A DNA stretch of 64,000 bases. It comes from Cyclina sinensis. Taxonomy: Eukaryota > Mollusca > Bivalvia > Venerida > Veneridae. Both the position numbers and the translations under genes were made by a program. Under the pieces are notes generated by a model. It was not told the origin of the DNA and did no database searches. It saw only the letters and a program-made list of their open reading frames with translations. Location of the stretch: positions 42,658,352-42,722,351 of the forward strand of contig JAAONU010000011.1 of assembly GCA_012932295.1 (NCBI GenBank). Reading direction: 5' to 3'. Below are positions 44,470-55,912 of this stretch, in pieces; positions within the stretch are counted from its first letter, which is position 1, and each line of letters opens with the position of its first letter.

Positions 44470-46437
44470 TCCTCTCAGCATTCTGTAGCAGAAAACTAAC
44501 TTAGAACATTTTTGTATTCCAAGTTTGTTTCTTAATTTATTTTGAATAAGTCCAAAGTTTGAAAAAATGCGCTCTATGGAAGCTGAACTGGCAGGCATTT
44601 TACAAGCTAACTAACAGAGCAATGGATGTACCACATCTGTACGTTCAGCACTCATCCACCAGACACATGATGGAATATTGTTAATCGTATCATTTGTCAA
44701 AGATTTTGGTAGGTCTATTTTGTTACACATGAATTTCAATAAATCTTGGACAAGCTCTTGGTGTTGCTCTTGAACCATGTCCTGTGCACTAGAAATTTGA
44801 TCAGGTAACAGGTGTTTCCCTCTGTAGATTGGGTGCAGAATATTGGCCAGAAAGTGGCTAGAGGTCATAGCCTGGTCAAAGCGTTTATTGTACTACTTTT
44901 TAGTAAGGGTCAAGTTCCTTTTTCTGCAGTAATTCTGTCCAAATTTCACAGGCATCTGCAATGGTAGCAGAATCTGATTGTCAGCTGTTTAAAGATTGTG
45001 AAATTGGGTCAAGTTGTTTCTTAAGGTATTTAGCTTCATTCACCAATCCAACATCGTGTATAAGATTTCTAATGAGCATTTCAATGGCATCTTCATTTTG
45101 AGCAGCTATCAGTAACATGAAAGGTCTGTTTTGAATGAAAGTGTCTGCAATTAAGTTGACTGTTCCATCTGGTATCACATTGCAACTGTGGTTTAACTGA
45201 TCCATTCATTTCTGCAAGCAGTGCTCCTGCAATGTGGTGATTTCTGAAATACTTGTTAACCTCGACAATTTGACTGATATTTGTGATGGTGTAACTTCTT
45301 GTCCTATCAGATTTAACCAGTGAGAAGAACAATCATAGACTGTCAAATCTGGATTACTCTCTTTCAGGTTTGTCTTCATTGCCTGCATCTTTTTCTCATA
45401 ATCAGTCACCACACCAGTTATGTAACACTCATAGTGTTCTTTTGCGTTCTTCATTTAATGAAATGCAATGCTGGTACAGTACTGTGCTGTTTTCTTGTTT
45501 GTCCCGGTTTCAACTGCAGACAGGAAATAGGATTTACCATCTACATGCAGGCTAGTAGCTTTCACTGGACAGTTGTGAATGTCACTCCACCAATCTTGGA
45601 CCAACACAGCATCCTTTCCTTTGAGATCAGATTTCATTTTGTTTACAGCCTTTTCATGCACTTTATCCAACAGGTAACCGCCAATGTCTTTGCGTTTTGG
45701 ACTGAAGTACCCTGGTCTTAACATTTCAATAGTTTCTCGCCATACAGGATTATCAGCAATATTGAAGGAGAGGTTGCAAGCATAAAACAGTTAAGCTATT
45801 TGTTCACCTAACTTTTCCCAGGTAGCTGAATCTGTTGTTACACCAAACCCACTCAAATTCCGTTGACGTAACTTGGCACGTTTAGGAGTGGATGGGGAGC
45901 CATGGCACTCATCATCTCCTACAAAAATAGAAATAAGCCTACTTTAGATGCTTGCATTCACATCAAGACGTCCTAATTAATGCCAGTTGCTTGTAAATAC
46001 ATAAATAAACTTGACTTAAGCTGACTTTTAAAGTTGTAACTTTTGATAAATGAAATATGTCATAATTGAACTAGCACATAGAACCAGTCCAGATAATATA
46101 TTCCAATATAAATGAGTTACTTACGATTACTCATCTTCCTTTTCACTTTAGTTTGAGGTTTGGAATCTCCTGTTTGTGATACAGTATCTGAACATTCTGG
46201 AATAGACTGTGGTTCACTATGTGTATATGTCCTAGTATCAAGATCGAAAGACCTGCCACAGCATTTTTGTCTGTGAGCTTTTAGCCTCTCACTTTTTGCA
46301 CTAACTATCATTTTATACCCCTTGGATTTTGCAGTCTTCTTTGAACCTTCCTCAGTTATATCGAATAAATTCCAAATGGGGTCCTTAGGTTCCATGTTTG
46401 ACAGAGAATGAAAATTTCCAGTTACCCAGAAAGTCAT
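44470..46437 (-). pseudogene. hAT transposase pseudogene, unit 1
   Basis: Exon 1 (46437-about 46126; donor AATC|GTAAGT) has a BED-finger-like region whose usual Cys pair is lost (KSKGY); AHRQKC remains. Exon 2 runs from about 45919 (acceptor TTTTTGTAG|GA) down to 44470. It has the DUF659-type core: NIADNPVWRETIEMLRPGY, VQDWWSDI with the first catalytic Asp, DCSSHWLNL, CDTRWNS with the second Asp. A C-terminal dimerisation block MPASSASIERIFSNFGLIQ follows, with NKLGI...LVFCYR. Broken by TAA at about 45792 and 45456, further stops near 44981 and 44900, and frame changes near 45275, 45190 and 44880. Confidence 0.9.
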
Positions 46438-46527
46438 GTTTTCTTGTTTGTGTGACTAAACATTTACTTGCTTTACTTGTAAAAACTTTGCACACACAGA
46501 TTAGCTCAAATTCACTTTAATATGTTA

Positions 46528-46814
46528 TCTATTTAAGCTTATTTATCGTCGTTACCGGTTGCCCATATGACCGACGCCCCCTGGAGAGATTAGTTATTTT
46601 ATGTGGTGGGGGTAGTGCAAGATACAGAAAGCATCCCATTCCAGGGACACTTCTGGTTCTTTTACATGTTCAGCGTATAGCACTGATACATGGGACCTCG
46701 GTTTAAAGTCTCATCCGAAAGACTATTAGTAATGTTAGTGGAGGAGCGGGGGATCGAACTCGGGACCCCTGGTATACCAGTCCAGCGCGTTACCACTGGA
46801 CCACATCCGCTCCC
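46528..46814 (-). repeat. tRNA-Thr-derived SINE with 13-bp target duplication
   Basis: CTTTAATATGTTA flanks it at 46515-46527 and 46815-46827. The minus-strand head GGAGCGGATGTGGTCCAGTGGTAACGC, anticodon loop CTGGTAT (GGT, Thr) and a 7-bp acceptor GGAGCGG/CCGCTCC look tRNA-like. The body contains GTCTTTCGGATGAGACTTTAAACCGAGGTCCC split over the central domain, a block shared by several invertebrate SINEs. Also in unit 2 (57020-57306), so it predates the duplication. Confidence 0.85.
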
Positions 46815-47239
46815 CTTTAATATGTTAGGTTTTTGCTGGTACTTTTATAAAGAATCATTATAGGTAATCCCCCAGTTTGAGCTTTAAGTAAGGTATATTG
46901 TTGCCTATACAAACAATTATCACTTCAAGTTACTTGTTAACACCTTTCTTTGTAAAGAAAATGCATCTCTAAATGCACTATATATTCAAAACATAACATA
47001 AATAGTATTATGTTATATTGAAATTTTTTTATACCTAGAAATGCCCAGTATTACCCAGAAAACCCCGGGTTTTCCCAGTGTTACCCGCTGGGCTGGGGAA
47101 TACTCATAAAACCCGAGTTTTTGCAAACTCTACCTCAGGCACACCTGTTAACTTTATCTCTTTTTTACAGATATTTTCAAATTTGAAATATGACAAGATT
47201 TACAACAGCTTACAGAAGTAAATAAAATCTTAAATATTT

Positions 47240-48205
47240 TGCAGACAAGTTACTTGAATTGATGTTAGAGAGTAAAGCCAAAAATACCAGAATTTTTTGT
47301 ATGTCTCATTTTAACAAGTGGGTTTCATGGTGTTAACGAATGAACATTACCCGGATGTACCTGGCTTTAGATTTTCATGTTGCGCTAGTTTTTGTCTCTT
47401 TGATTAAAAGTGAAAGGTCCTCAACGGTTATTGAACATGTTCATTATGCTCTGAAATGGGCTTATCTGTCAGGTAGTCAAAACCCTGTAATTATATAATA
47501 GTATCTTTTTGTTGGAAACGGCCAGGAAATTATGTTGAAGGCCAGTGCAAAAGAAACTACATATTACTTCTGATACCATTTCAAATTTGTTTGAACGGTA
47601 TCCATCACATTTAGCGAATTAATATCACTAAAGATCCTTGACATATGTTGTTTTAGCTTTTGCAGGATTTCTGAGAGTTTCGGAAGTGATCTACAATGTT
47701 CTGACATTTCTTTTTCTGGCGATTATTTCGAATTAAATATGAAGCCAAGTAAAGTGGACCAAGCGCATAAAGGTGAAAAGGTACTTATTTCAAAACAATG
47801 CATGTAATAGCAGCTGTATTTTAATAAAGGGAAGCTTGCAAATTCTGATTTAAAATATCTTTTTTGACAGTTAACTCATTTTAATCACGTGACAGGTATG
47901 TATTCAGAAATTCTGGTCGTCTTTCTTACACACGATGCAGGAAACTGTCGAGAGAATTGTTTGTTTGTTTGTTATTGTTTATTGGGGTGTAACAGAGCGA
48001 ATTGTTAACAAGTATACGTTTAAATGCAGACAATTATGGTACACGTAGCTTACGTAGAGGAGGCGCGACAACCAGCTCCATGAATAATGTGTCACACAGA
48101 TTGTTTAAACAAAACATGGAAGATGGCGAAGTGAATCCGCGAAAGACGGTTACGTTGAAGAAAACATTGCAGACAAATTGAGCAGTTCAGCAAATTTAGG
48201 TCTGT
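47240..48205 (+). pseudogene. XerD-like eukaryotic tyrosine recombinase pseudogene, unit 1
   Basis: The core-binding domain is readable from about 47240 (LLELMLESKAKNTRIFCMSH, FNKWVSWC, stop, then FHVALVFVSLIKSERSSTVI, EHVHYALKWA). The catalytic domain follows: YVVLAFAGFLRVSE with the first catalytic Arg, SDISFSGDYFE, MK.SKVDQAHKGEKV. Beyond about 47890 come YGT-SLRRGG (His-x-x-Arg region) and HGRWRSESAKDGY with the candidate nucleophile Tyr. Broken by an in-frame TAA shared with unit 2, a 4-bp deletion at about 47690 unique to this unit, and later frame changes. Families with this layout include DIRS/Ngaro retrotransposons and Cryptons; which one is open. Confidence 0.8.
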
Positions 48206-50091
48206 GATCTGTTACTGTGGACGAAAAGACGTTTATTTGTTTGTTAAAGAAAGATACTGTAAAGGGGAGATAACCTGTTCAGTGCGTTTATTTAGAAATA
48301 GAATTGTATGTACTTGTATCGTTTTTCTCTCGTCCGTTTACAAGCTATGTCTTCGTTATTATTTAGGTTTTACTTTGAAAAGAATCCACCAATCTTCATG
48401 TTTAAGTTGAAGCAGCCGCTGGTCTTGAGCATGGAGCTTCCTACGTCCCCCTCCCACGACGGAGCAGGGTTGAGTAGCCCGCTCTCAGCACGCTTGACTT
48501 TCTGCAGAGAAAAAAAAAATTCAATTTTATCAGAAGTGACATCGTTTGAAAGTTACTTTTTATCAAAGCTATGAAATCTGAATTTTTATTGAAAAAGCAT
48601 TGGAAGAGCATGTATTTTTGAACAGTTTGTAAATTGTATATGTTTTCTGTTTGGAGCAAATAAACGGTTTAATGGGACAGCTTTTGACGATCCCTCTTGC
48701 CTAATCTTTTTATTGTTACAGTTACGTTTTGTTTTTTATCAGGTGAATTGGCAGAGATGGTAAATAATTTATGCTCGTATGAGAGATTCGAATAAGAGCA
48801 TAAACATAAGAAGTCTTACAATACTCACAACACCAGAGATGTTTTAACTGCAAAATACTTATTTGAGTCAACAAGCTTATAAATAATACTTGTTTATTTT
48901 TTTTTAAAGTTAATCAATGTTATAATACCGGCCATTATCGTCATAGGGAATAAACAAATAAGACCTCTAGAATGCTGAAAAACATTATCAACCCTCTATC
49001 TTCATGGTTACCATCGTCGGAAACCCACGTTCGATCCATTCCGTTTCACTCTATTTATCTAATGTAGTTGTGCGGAATATGTACCGTGGGTCACTTCGTG
49101 GAGAAGATATGCTTAAGATACACCAGGAAAAAATTATCAAAATGATCAATCTTAAATACATGACGTAGCTATAGACAACAATAGTCGGTCATTCAAAATG
49201 TAAATTAATTAAACAAGATCACGGTGCATATCCATATCGGTCCCCTCTTTGCGAAATTTACTAAAACGGTACCCTCTCTGCTCATGCACGGGTCATTCTT
49301 TGCTGAAAATATATCGGCGATGGAGCAGAGTCAGGAAAATATACACTATACTGACGAAAGAAGGTATGTCATCTGCAAACGAAGTTTACCACGGAACACT
49401 AGAATGTTTTTGCTGTGTCTCTGTTTGTTATGTGTCTTGTTTTCAGTTACTGCCACTCCAAAATAAGCGACACAAATCGAGATGTCTTGTCTCGACCAGC
49501 GCCTCGACATGTTCTCTTGGCTTATATGAACCAGTGCTTTGATTATGTACACACCATACATATCACATGTATTCATTTATATATTATTTTCAGACAAATG
49601 GCAATAAATAGTCTGAAATATACGTAAAATTTATAAAAACGCCCTACTTTCGGTTTTGCAGCGACACGGGTTACCTCTTTGCTGTTGATATTTTATGTCA
49701 CAGGTAACCTCTCTCATTTTTTTCTTTCAGGCACGGGTACCTTGTTAGCACCGTTATTGCGAAATATCTGTAATAACACTTAATGCAATAATTCGAAATA
49801 AGAAAAATAGATAATAAAATAAAATAAAAAAATAATAAAAATATTACTGTCTAGTATTATTTCAATGCCGTGCCTAAAAGTCTATGTATAGCATAGTGCT
49901 TTACGTCTCCGATGTTAAGTCCTTTAACTCGAATTTGTATGCATTCATTGTTGCAATAAGCAAATAAAGATTTTCTGACTGTTCATCAAATACTGTTTAA
50001 TCCAAGAAATAATATGTATAAAACAAGGTTATGGCACCTTAAAACATTCCATTTCTTTTCAGATCTAGCAACGTAAACGGTTTTCAATATT

Positions 50092-50338
50092 ATGGCTGCA
50101 TCACCAAAAAAAAAACAAACAAAAAAACGCAAGATGCAGACGCCAGCATGTTCCCAAGCATGTTCAAGAGCAGCTGACCCGTCTTAGACTCCTCAAAACG
50201 TAATAGCAACAGTATGCCAGGATAGCGACGAACTTAGAGCCGCTCCTTCCAAAAATTGGACCAGGAAGAAAACACCACCAAAGTCAAAAAAAGTGTTGTT
50301 TGAGTCTAGGGTTGTGAGATCTATCGTTTTTCTCTCTT
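50092..50338 (+). pseudogene. short lysine-rich reading inside the Transib-like element
   Basis: Follows a good acceptor (CTTTTCAG at 50052-50062). It starts MAASPKKKQTKKRKMQTPA, meets TAG at 50185-50187, then stays open through NWTRKKTPPKSKKVLFESR to about 50338. It contains a nuclear-localisation-like PKKKQTKKRK. It could be the N-terminal exon of the lost transposase gene, or captured host sequence. Confidence 0.35.
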
Positions 50339-51104
50339 GAAAATATCAATCTTTCAATCTATTTACATAACCAAATCGGATTTTTTTCCATAGTGGTAGG
50401 TTTAATTACTTTTAATTTTCCGTTAAAATGAAAAACCGAGTACTGTACAATTCGTCAAATATAAAATTTACTTAAATTTCTCCTGACTCTTCTGCTCGCA
50501 ATATTCAACAGAATCAAGGTAGTGATAATTTCATTCCTTATACGGGCTACCGGGCGTTATTATAAGTTTCCTAGATTAATGACACTATGCCTCACTAAGT
50601 AAGTCAAACGTACAAAAACTTCCTTAAATGCTCTTAATGTAGCGGCTGTTTTTATTCAGTAATTCAGTCTTTTGTAAATAAAGCAGCACATGTATGAAAT
50701 AGTGGTTATAATGGCGAGTCTGTACTGGGTGCGTGCAAATTACATTAATGTTATTTAATAACATACTTATGCTGAATAAATACGCATAAATGTGTGATTC
50801 ATTTTAGACATACCATTTTCAAAACAAAACACCTCTTCTTAAGTGTCTATATGCCGCTCGTGTATGTATGATGAACTCGTGTATCAGAAACTAAAGAAGA
50901 CAGAATATAATATATTCCCGGTAAATAAGGTGCTCAGTGTGGGCGTTACGAGTTAAGGGGGAAGAAGCACTAGTACGACATAGTATTACAAGCAAACAGC
51001 TGGTATTGATTGACAACATGTACGATGCAATGAAACGATACTACGATACTGATGTCGTGATTATTTATATTATAAATCAATGTATTTCATGTTAAGACGT
51101 TATT

Positions 51105-51250
51105 GCACAGCTAGAATACGAACGTCCGTGGTTCTACCCAGGTGCTCCCCCGTCACGACGGGCATATGGGATCTTCCTGCACCATTAAAAATGAAGTCGC
51201 CATACGACCTTATGTGTCGGCGCAATGTTAAAGATACAAAGGAACAAGTT
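51105..51250 (+). repeat. SINE 3' fragment
   Basis: CCAGGTGCTCCCCCGTCACGACGGGCATATGGGATCTTCC, here read as short blocks, then CACCATTAAAAATGAAGTCGCC and GTGTCGGCGCAATGTTAAA. This is the tail shared by common mollusc SINEs (compare GGCGTTAAACCC at 53205-53216). Confidence 0.55.
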
Positions 51251-52496
51251 CTAACAATTTAAAACAATTAATTTTCAGATTTACTTTGGCAACAGTAAAT
51301 ATGAACGGTCGGAAAATCGCCACTGCTTATTACGACAATAATGCCTTCGTTCTGACTACATGCAAACTGATCAGTCAAATGACTTACAGTTAAGAAAGGA
51401 GACGTAAAGCATTATATATCAATATAACGCGTTTTCATGAATTATATTGAATTAATAACCTCGCCTCGAATTCGACTACTGCTTTCAGTGTTAATACAGA
51501 TATATCGCATTCACAGTGCTAAGAGGGTACCCGTGCCTGAAAGAAAAAAGAATGATAGAGGTTACCTCTGACATAAAATATCAACAGCAAAGAGGTAACC
51601 CGTGTCGCTGCAAAACCGAAAGTAGGGCGTTTTTATGAAATTAACGTATATTTCAGACTATTTATTGCCATTTATTTGTAAATAATATATAAATGAATAA
51701 ATGTAATATGTATGGTGTGTACATAATCAAAGCACTGGTTCGTATAAGCCAAGAGAACATGTCGAGGCGCTGGTCGAGACAAGACATCTCGATTTGTGTC
51801 GCTTACTTTGGAGTGGTAGTAATTGAAAACAAGACACATAACAAACTGAGACACAGCTAAAACATTCTAGTGTTCCGTGGTAAACTTCGTTTACAGATGA
51901 CACACCTTCTTTCGTCAGTATAGTGTATATTTTCCTGACTCTGCTCCATCGCCGATATATTTTCAGCAAAGAATGACCCGTGCATGAGAGGGTACCGTTT
52001 TAGTAAATTTCGCAAAGAGGGGACCGATATGGATATGCACCGTGAAGATAGATACACCAAAACGTACTCTGAAACGTGGTCGTCGAAATCTTTACATTCC
52101 TGAGAAAAATCTATAAAATTACACAGGAAGAAGCACGACTTTTGGAGAAAAAATATCGGCACTAAATATATCAGGTCCTGTAAATGAAATGTTATTTCAT
52201 TCATTAGTGTGAACATTTGCATAAATTTGCGATAATGTTATATGTTTGTCAATGGGTAGTGTTTTAAAATAGCCAACGATTATGTCGTTTTTGAACAATG
52301 TTCTACACAGACGTGCTATAATTGAAATTGTCACTGGTTTTTCCATGAGAAGGCTTTAACTTCGTCTTTCAAACAACGTTGTTGAGTGTGTCATTGTTTT
52401 TTTTTTCTGGAATATTTTCTTCTTTTAAAATAGACTCTGTACTATTTCTTTGATTTCTCTTTACATAAATGAAAAGATAATAGATATAAAAATGAA

Positions 52497-52535
52497 TGAA
52501 TGAATGAATGAATGAATGAATGAATAAATGAATGA
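52497..52535. repeat. (AATG)n microsatellite, unit 1
   Basis: About eight AATG units; the unit 2 counterpart is at 60238-60283. The Ser-Phe-Ile-His repeat frames on the minus strand are artefacts. Confidence 0.95.
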
Positions 52536-52573
52536 AGCAAGACAGCAAGCAAGGACAAAAGGAGTATATGAAC

Positions 52574-53997
52574 CAAGGCCGTCGTCGATGGTCCGGCCGG
52601 TCCGGCTTTGGCCGGACCAATATTTTGGCCAAAAATTAGTAAAAAAAAAAAAAAACAAAAAACAAAAAAACAAAACACAAAAAAAAAAAAACCAAAAAAA
52701 AAAAACACGCATCGCTGATTAGCAATTTCACACTTAACTGCCCCCTTATGCAATGCGCGGTAATATACAAACATGACGCGAAACAACTGGACACTGTTAA
52801 TTGACCAGGTATATGTAGGGGTACTACGAAGACAAGTGTGAAGTTATATTAATTGGCATTAATTGACATCGACGTGGCTCCGGACAGTTCACCGTATATA
52901 TATATGTTTATTCAAAATATTACATCACAATGTAAAAAAAGCCCGCCCGCTTAGCTCAATAGGTAGAGCACTGGATTAGTAATCCATCGGTCGTTGGTTC
53001 GACCCCTGGGGAGGGCAAAATTTCTCCGTGACAATTGTTCTCAGACATTGTGTCTTATGTTCATTTGTCTCTCACCGCTGATTCAGAGTAGATCATGTGG
53101 GAACAGTAGTCAGTCACTTGCGGAGAAATTGGTAATAACTTGTTAGTTATCCAGGAAAACCTGTTAGGTGGACTGACCGCCGAGATATAACAAATGTTGA
53201 AATCGGCGTTAAACCCTAAAACAAAACAAACATCACAATTCTTTAAATTTTACTTCTGTTCACATACAAGTATCTTAATATGAATAGTTTAAGATAGTAA
53301 AATATCATGATGTGTGACACAATTCCATCGGAACCAAATAAACCAAAATCATTTTCGTTTCAAAAACGAACATTTGGTGAGTACATTTTTTCATCAATGT
53401 TATATATATTATGATATAACAAAAAAAAAAAAACACAGTGCATGAGATTTGCAATATACATTATGAATATTTTAAACTAGTATCCTGAATCCTCCGAGAA
53501 CTTGATAACATTTTATTGATTGTATACGGCAACCGTTCAAAAGTCATATTTTTATCACATATCCGTGCCGTTTTTGCGACCCCGTAAAAATGGTATTGCA
53601 CGGCCGTGCATATATTTTGACGTGACGTCATTTGCGTTATACACACTAAATGTTAGCGTTATTCTATAGGCGCGTCAATGAAAAATGGTTCTATTTCACT
53701 TCAAACGGTCTTTATTTTTGATCATATGAGACTCATTTGTACACCTGTCCGTCCGTTATACGAACCTTAAATTTCACCCTTAAAACGACGCACAAATCTG
53801 TAAAAAATCGCTGACATATTACTATAACATGTACTAGCGGCAGGATGTAAACTGTGCCAAATATACGGGAAAACTCCCCTGAGAGCATCCTAGAATAAAA
53901 TTTTTTTCCGGGGGAGCATGCCCCCGTACCCCCCTAGATTCTGGTCAAAACCAACCAAATTGGCCGCACCAGTCACAAAATCGTGACGACGGGCCTG
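52574..53997. mobile_element. non-autonomous hAT-like element (1,424 bp, 5-bp target duplication)
   Basis: TGAAC is duplicated at 52569-52573 and 53998-54002; unit 2 shows the empty site GTATATGAACTTATA at 60311-60325. Ends CAAGGCCGTCGTC and, inverted, CAGGCCCGTCGTC. The 3' part has the palindromic GGGGGAGCATGCCCCC common near hAT ends. No transposase. It carries poly-A/poly-T rich sequence and a SINE (52932-53229). hAT elements with 5-bp duplications are known, but the superfamily remains inference. Confidence 0.75.
52932..53229 (+). repeat. tRNA-Thr-derived SINE with 10-bp target duplication
   Basis: ACATCACAAT flanks it at 52922-52931 and 53230-53239. The head 52945-53017 folds as a near-complete tRNA: TTAGCTCAATAGGTAGAGC D-arm, anticodon loop TTAGTAA (AGT, Thr), GGTTCGACCCC T-arm, mismatched acceptor. 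The body ends AAATCGGCGTTAAACCCTAA plus an ACAAAAC-type tail. The best preserved SINE in the window; functional tRNA is unlikely given the attached body. Confidence 0.9.
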
Positions 53998-54152
53998 TGA
54001 ACTTATATAAGTTGTGATCTAATATAGTATTGTGTTAACTTTTTCATTAAAAGAGTTCAACAAACTATCAAAATGCTAACCTCTGTTGTAATAACTTTCG
54101 GCCATTTACATTTTACAAGTTATGTAAGTCAGTAGACTAAGCTGTTTTTTTC

Positions 54153-55378
54153 TGTACGGAAAATTGCCAGTATTATATTCCTATATGTACAATTGGAGCG
54201 GAGTTAATGTTATCCAATATTATGTCATTCTATGTTTTGATTGGCTGTTAGAAGATCCGATTATTGCCGAAGCATTGCGTGTTTTTACGATGTACTACCT
54301 GTTGAATCAATTTGCGAAGTTGTGTTATTCCGGAATTCTTCGGACAGAATCACGGACAGAATCACGAGACTGTCTGGTAATATTGTGTAGGAACATTGAA
54401 TGTTATTGTTTTGAAATCTATTAATAGTAACAAGTAACTGATAAGAGATACAGGTAACTTTCTGAAGGCTGGCAAAAATATGGCGGTTGATAAAAATGCA
54501 AAACATAGTAATTTTGTAATTACAGTTACAAAGTCATTTTTCATCAAACAATTCAATATTTTATATCATTTAAAAGGTCTGTAAACTCATTTTTTACGTA
54601 TATAAAAAATAATTTTCAAAACTGGTAACTTCTTGTTTGTAAATGGTTAAACTTAGTGCATCTAAGCTGCTAAAACAATGCTGAAAAATAATGAAACGAC
54701 AGGTATAAATTAGTTTAGTTTTCTTTTTTAAAGGCAAAAATTCAAAATCTGCTTATATTTTCAAAATATGAATTTAAAGAGCTTTCAACTGATGTAAAAT
54801 GATACAATGTTTATTTTTAATGTTTTCAAATAAAAAAAAATTGGCTCACAAAGAAAAAAGACATCTAAAGTTAAAAATTCTGTCTAGTTCCCGGTGGTAC
54901 TTTGCCATGACAGTGACTGTTCCTCACCTGGTCTTTCATATGTTGAATTATATCATAGTTATCAAAGCATGGTCATAATTTATTATCATAATTGATTTAA
55001 TCTATAAAAAGTATATTTGTTATTCTATTCAAGCATGTTTGTTATTCTGTTCAAGCATGTTATTCCATGAAATTCATGTTATTTTGCTACTTAACAAAAC
55101 AAACACTGTTTCAGTATCATAAATATCACCATTAAAATCAAGAGTTATATATGGAAATAAAATGCTGAACAAAAATGTTGTTGTTGTTCTTCAAAAAATG
55201 GGCATTACCTTAGTTATAATTTGTCTGAACAGACAGGTCTTTAATTTAAAGATATATATTAAATTTCTTTTTATTAGCATCTGCAAACAAAATAGAGTGC
55301 TGTAGCTTAAGGTTCCTTAAAAATACAGTAAAAACCGTACACTCAAATGGACTCAAGTCCATTTGAATTTTCCTTGTT
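54153..55378. other. sequence present only in duplication unit 1
   Basis: Unit 2 jumps from AGTAGACTAAGC to CTTTTTCTAAAGTAAGAG (60457-60490), so this 1.2 kb is an insertion in unit 1 or a deletion in unit 2. No terminal repeats, target duplication or coding exon found. Confidence 0.5.
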
Positions 55379-55912
55379 CTTTTTCTAAAGTAAGAGTTTA
55401 AGTAGACGGTACAACTAGCAAAAATGGTTTAATGAAATGAATAAATATGTAGGTATTACATTTTACCCCTTATTTTGATGCGATTTAAGCTGTCGCGCTT
55501 CGAAGAATTTGCCAACTTTGCCGTGCTCGTGACAGCATTTTCGTTTTTCAGGCATTTATTTTACGTAAATTTGCATTCTAAGCAAAAACAAGTCTGAATA
55601 TAGCAGTGAATTATCTAAAAATTTCAGGCGCAACTTAAATTCCTGACTATTGAAATTCTTGAACTATTTTCAAAGCACAATATGATTTTTTATAACTCTA
55701 AAGATTTCTTATTGAAAAAGGCTATCTTACATTTCAAGCGAAAGATTGTTGAAAAAACAAAACAACAACATCCGTGTGAGAGCATACAGCAGGTGCGCAG
55801 TAGGTGCACGATGACAGAGTATCCCACTATTGGCATTGTAAAGTTCTATTCACGTTACCTTTAACATGGAAATATCAATTCTTATGACGGTTATTGTTGC
55901 ATAAGAGATTTT
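55379..55912. repeat. right end of unit 1; copy of 60473-61107
   Basis: Shares GTACAACTAGCAAAAATGG, ATAAATATGTAGGTATTACA and GAAGAATTTGCCAACTTTGCC with unit 2. Contains the inner-arm repeat of the 16.6-18.1 kb foldback (TTTCAAGCG-AAGATTGTTG, GCAGGTGCGC) at about 55690-55835. Confidence 0.8.

Larger units (their letters stand above)
44224..47104 (-). mobile_element. hAT-type DNA transposon, unit 1 (full span, dead)
   Basis: The transposase pseudogene (44470-46437, minus) is bracketed by clusters of CTGGG-TAATACTGGG motifs. They lie at 44224-44280 and, in opposite orientation, at 47040-47104. Such subterminal repeats are typical transposase binding sites of hAT elements. The exact ends and an 8-bp target duplication could not be fixed. 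A SINE sits at 46528-46814 inside it. Confidence 0.6.
49220..52044. mobile_element. foldback element with Transib/RAG-like ends (2,825 bp, 5-bp target duplication)
   Basis: AAGAT is duplicated at 49215-49219 and 52045-52049. Terminal inverted repeats of about 530 bp (49220-49751 and 51516-52044), about 95% identical by eye, begin CACGGTGCATATCCATATCGG. CACNNTG-type heptamers with 5-bp duplications are the hallmark of Transib and RAG-like transposons. The interior 49752-51515 has no transposase core; it holds a short basic reading at 50092 and a SINE fragment at 51105-51250. Inserted in unit 1 only. Confidence 0.75.
45421..55912. repeat. tandem segmental duplication, unit 1 (10.5 kb with insertions)
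   Basis: Begins at TGTAACACTC (45421) and ends where unit 2 starts (55913, same bases). It matches unit 2 colinearly at an initial offset of 10,492 bp. Extra material in unit 1 is 49220-52044, 52574-53997 and about 54153-55378; unit 2 lacks each of them. Divergence between units is a few percent in 45.4-47.9 kb and higher further on. Confidence 0.9.

Noticed and set aside
46743..46814. tRNA-Thr(GGT) gene on the minus strand
   Set aside because: The acceptor pairs well but the T-arm does not fold properly, a SINE body follows, and the whole is flanked by a 13-bp target duplication.
47640..47670. TTTTGTTTTAGCTTTTGCAG as a splice acceptor before GFLRVSE
   Set aside because: The sequence reads through in frame as LTYVVLAFAGFLRVSE, the normal helix of tyrosine recombinases, so it is coding.
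49224..49627. Open frames of 70-97 codons, repeated inverted at 51672-52222
   Set aside because: They fall in the 530-bp terminal inverted repeats of the Transib-like element, appear in both arms, and show no transposase motif.
51512..51518. CACAGTG as a recombination signal heptamer at the inner edge of the right arm
   Set aside because: A 7-bp match is expected by chance at this length and there is no nonamer at 12 or 23 bp spacing.
52369..52786. Minus-strand frames rich in Phe and Ser-Phe-Ile-His
   Set aside because: Produced by the (AATG)n microsatellite and adjacent poly-A tracts.
52945..53017. Functional tRNA-Thr gene
   Set aside because: The acceptor stem has mismatches and the sequence is the head of a longer repeat with its own target duplication and tail, so it is a SINE.
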